A DNA stretch of 5,223 bases, taken from the NCBI GenBank assembly GCA_903917425.1, contig CAIXAQ010000935.1, forward strand, positions 1-5,223, given 5' to 3'. Below, in pieces: positions 5,026 through 5,223 of the stretch. Within the stretch, counting starts at the first letter, position 1. The number at the start of each line of letters is the position of its first letter. Made by a program: the position numbers and the translations under genes. The DNA comes from an uncultured Bacteroidales bacterium. Its GTDB lineage: Bacteria; Bacteroidota; Bacteroidia; Bacteroidales; UBA4417. Below the pieces are notes generated by a model that was not told where the DNA came from, did no database searches, and saw only the letters and a program-made list of their open reading frames with translations.

Positions 5026-5223
5026 TCTTTACGGATAACTTCGATAGTAAAATCGGCTGCAAGAGCTGCCAATGCACCTATGGCAGCCAGTACCGGCGCA
5101 ATTACTGCACCAATAACTCCCAGTGTTACAGGAATTTCCAGGTAAACTTTTCCTTCGTGATCCTTGATGATAATGCGGTTTACATTGCCTTCATCGATAA
5201 TTTCACGGATTTTGCGCATCAGG
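5019..5223 (-). CDS. DUF4342 protein, N-terminus beyond the window
   Basis: The frame is open to the right edge, so the true start is probably outside the window; an internal ATG at 5217-5219 would give only 66 aa. The visible part matches DUF4342: a helix (REIIDEGN, from that ATG residues 5-12), a short beta hairpin (RIIIKDHEGKVYLEIP, 15-30), then a strongly hydrophobic Gly/Ala/Val segment (31-55) and a closing strand FTIEVIRK (57-64). Members of the family usually start with an additional helix of some tens of residues, which supports a start further right. The function is unknown; the hydrophobic stretch could be membrane-associated or a packed hairpin. The TGA stop (5019-5021) lies inside the last codons of the thiamine-binding gene on the other strand. 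Confidence 0.82.
   Translation of the reverse strand, partial: LMRKIREIIDEGNVNRIIIKDHEGKVYLEIPVTLGVIGAVIAPVLAAIGALAALAADFTIEVIRKDQ

Noticed and set aside
1..5223. tRNA, rRNA, insertion sequence, or defence or toxin-antitoxin genes
   Set aside because: None could be recognised on either strand; all larger open frames are accounted for by the listed genes or are their shadows.

Overview
The window looks like chromosomal DNA from a member of the Bacteroidota, probably class Bacteroidia. Three things suggest this. The protein variants are of the kind usual in that phylum (a TASHNP-type phosphohexomutase annotated as GlmM, a long cytoplasmic TPR protein, an MTH1187-type thiamine-binding protein, a DUF4342 protein). 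Two perfect TAnnTTTG promoter -7 boxes lie in the divergent promoter region. No Shine-Dalgarno sequence precedes any gene; the leaders are A/T-rich or C-rich instead. The assignment is inferred from the sequence alone.

Layout from left to right. Positions 1-94 hold a tandem pair of 42-bp repeats, each built around a 24-bp REP-like palindrome, running into 7-bp repeats that touch the glmM stop codon. glmM (minus strand, 95-1480) makes glucosamine-1-phosphate for peptidoglycan and LPS precursors. A 148-bp divergent promoter region separates it from a plus-strand run: a 468-aa TPR protein (1629-3035), a DedA-family membrane protein (3101-3748) and shikimate dehydrogenase aroE (3751-4500). dedA and aroE are only 2 bp apart and almost certainly cotranscribed; the TPR gene may be in the same transcript. 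A 213-bp intergenic region (4501-4713) consists almost entirely of short repeats. It is followed by a small thiamine-binding-family gene (4714-5025), which overlaps by 7 bp, tail to tail, the minus-strand end of a DUF4342 gene that runs off the right edge.

The genes are ordinary housekeeping or conserved genes and do not form a single pathway. GlmM (UDP-GlcNAc supply) and the DedA protein (a family that includes undecaprenyl-phosphate translocases) both serve the cell envelope, while AroE serves aromatic amino-acid biosynthesis. I see no defence system, transposase, CRISPR array, RNA gene or riboswitch.

The unusual part is between the genes. Non-coding DNA in three of the four larger gaps is built from 7-bp tandem units of several different sequences (CTGGAAT/CTGGTAA, TGGAAAG, CTGAAAC and C-rich CCCYAAN). 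In two gaps these are combined with the REP-like palindrome. The C-rich heptads sit in the same register, ending exactly 4 nt before the ATG, in front of two unrelated genes. This resembles a genome-wide heptanucleotide repeat family and is the observation most worth following up.
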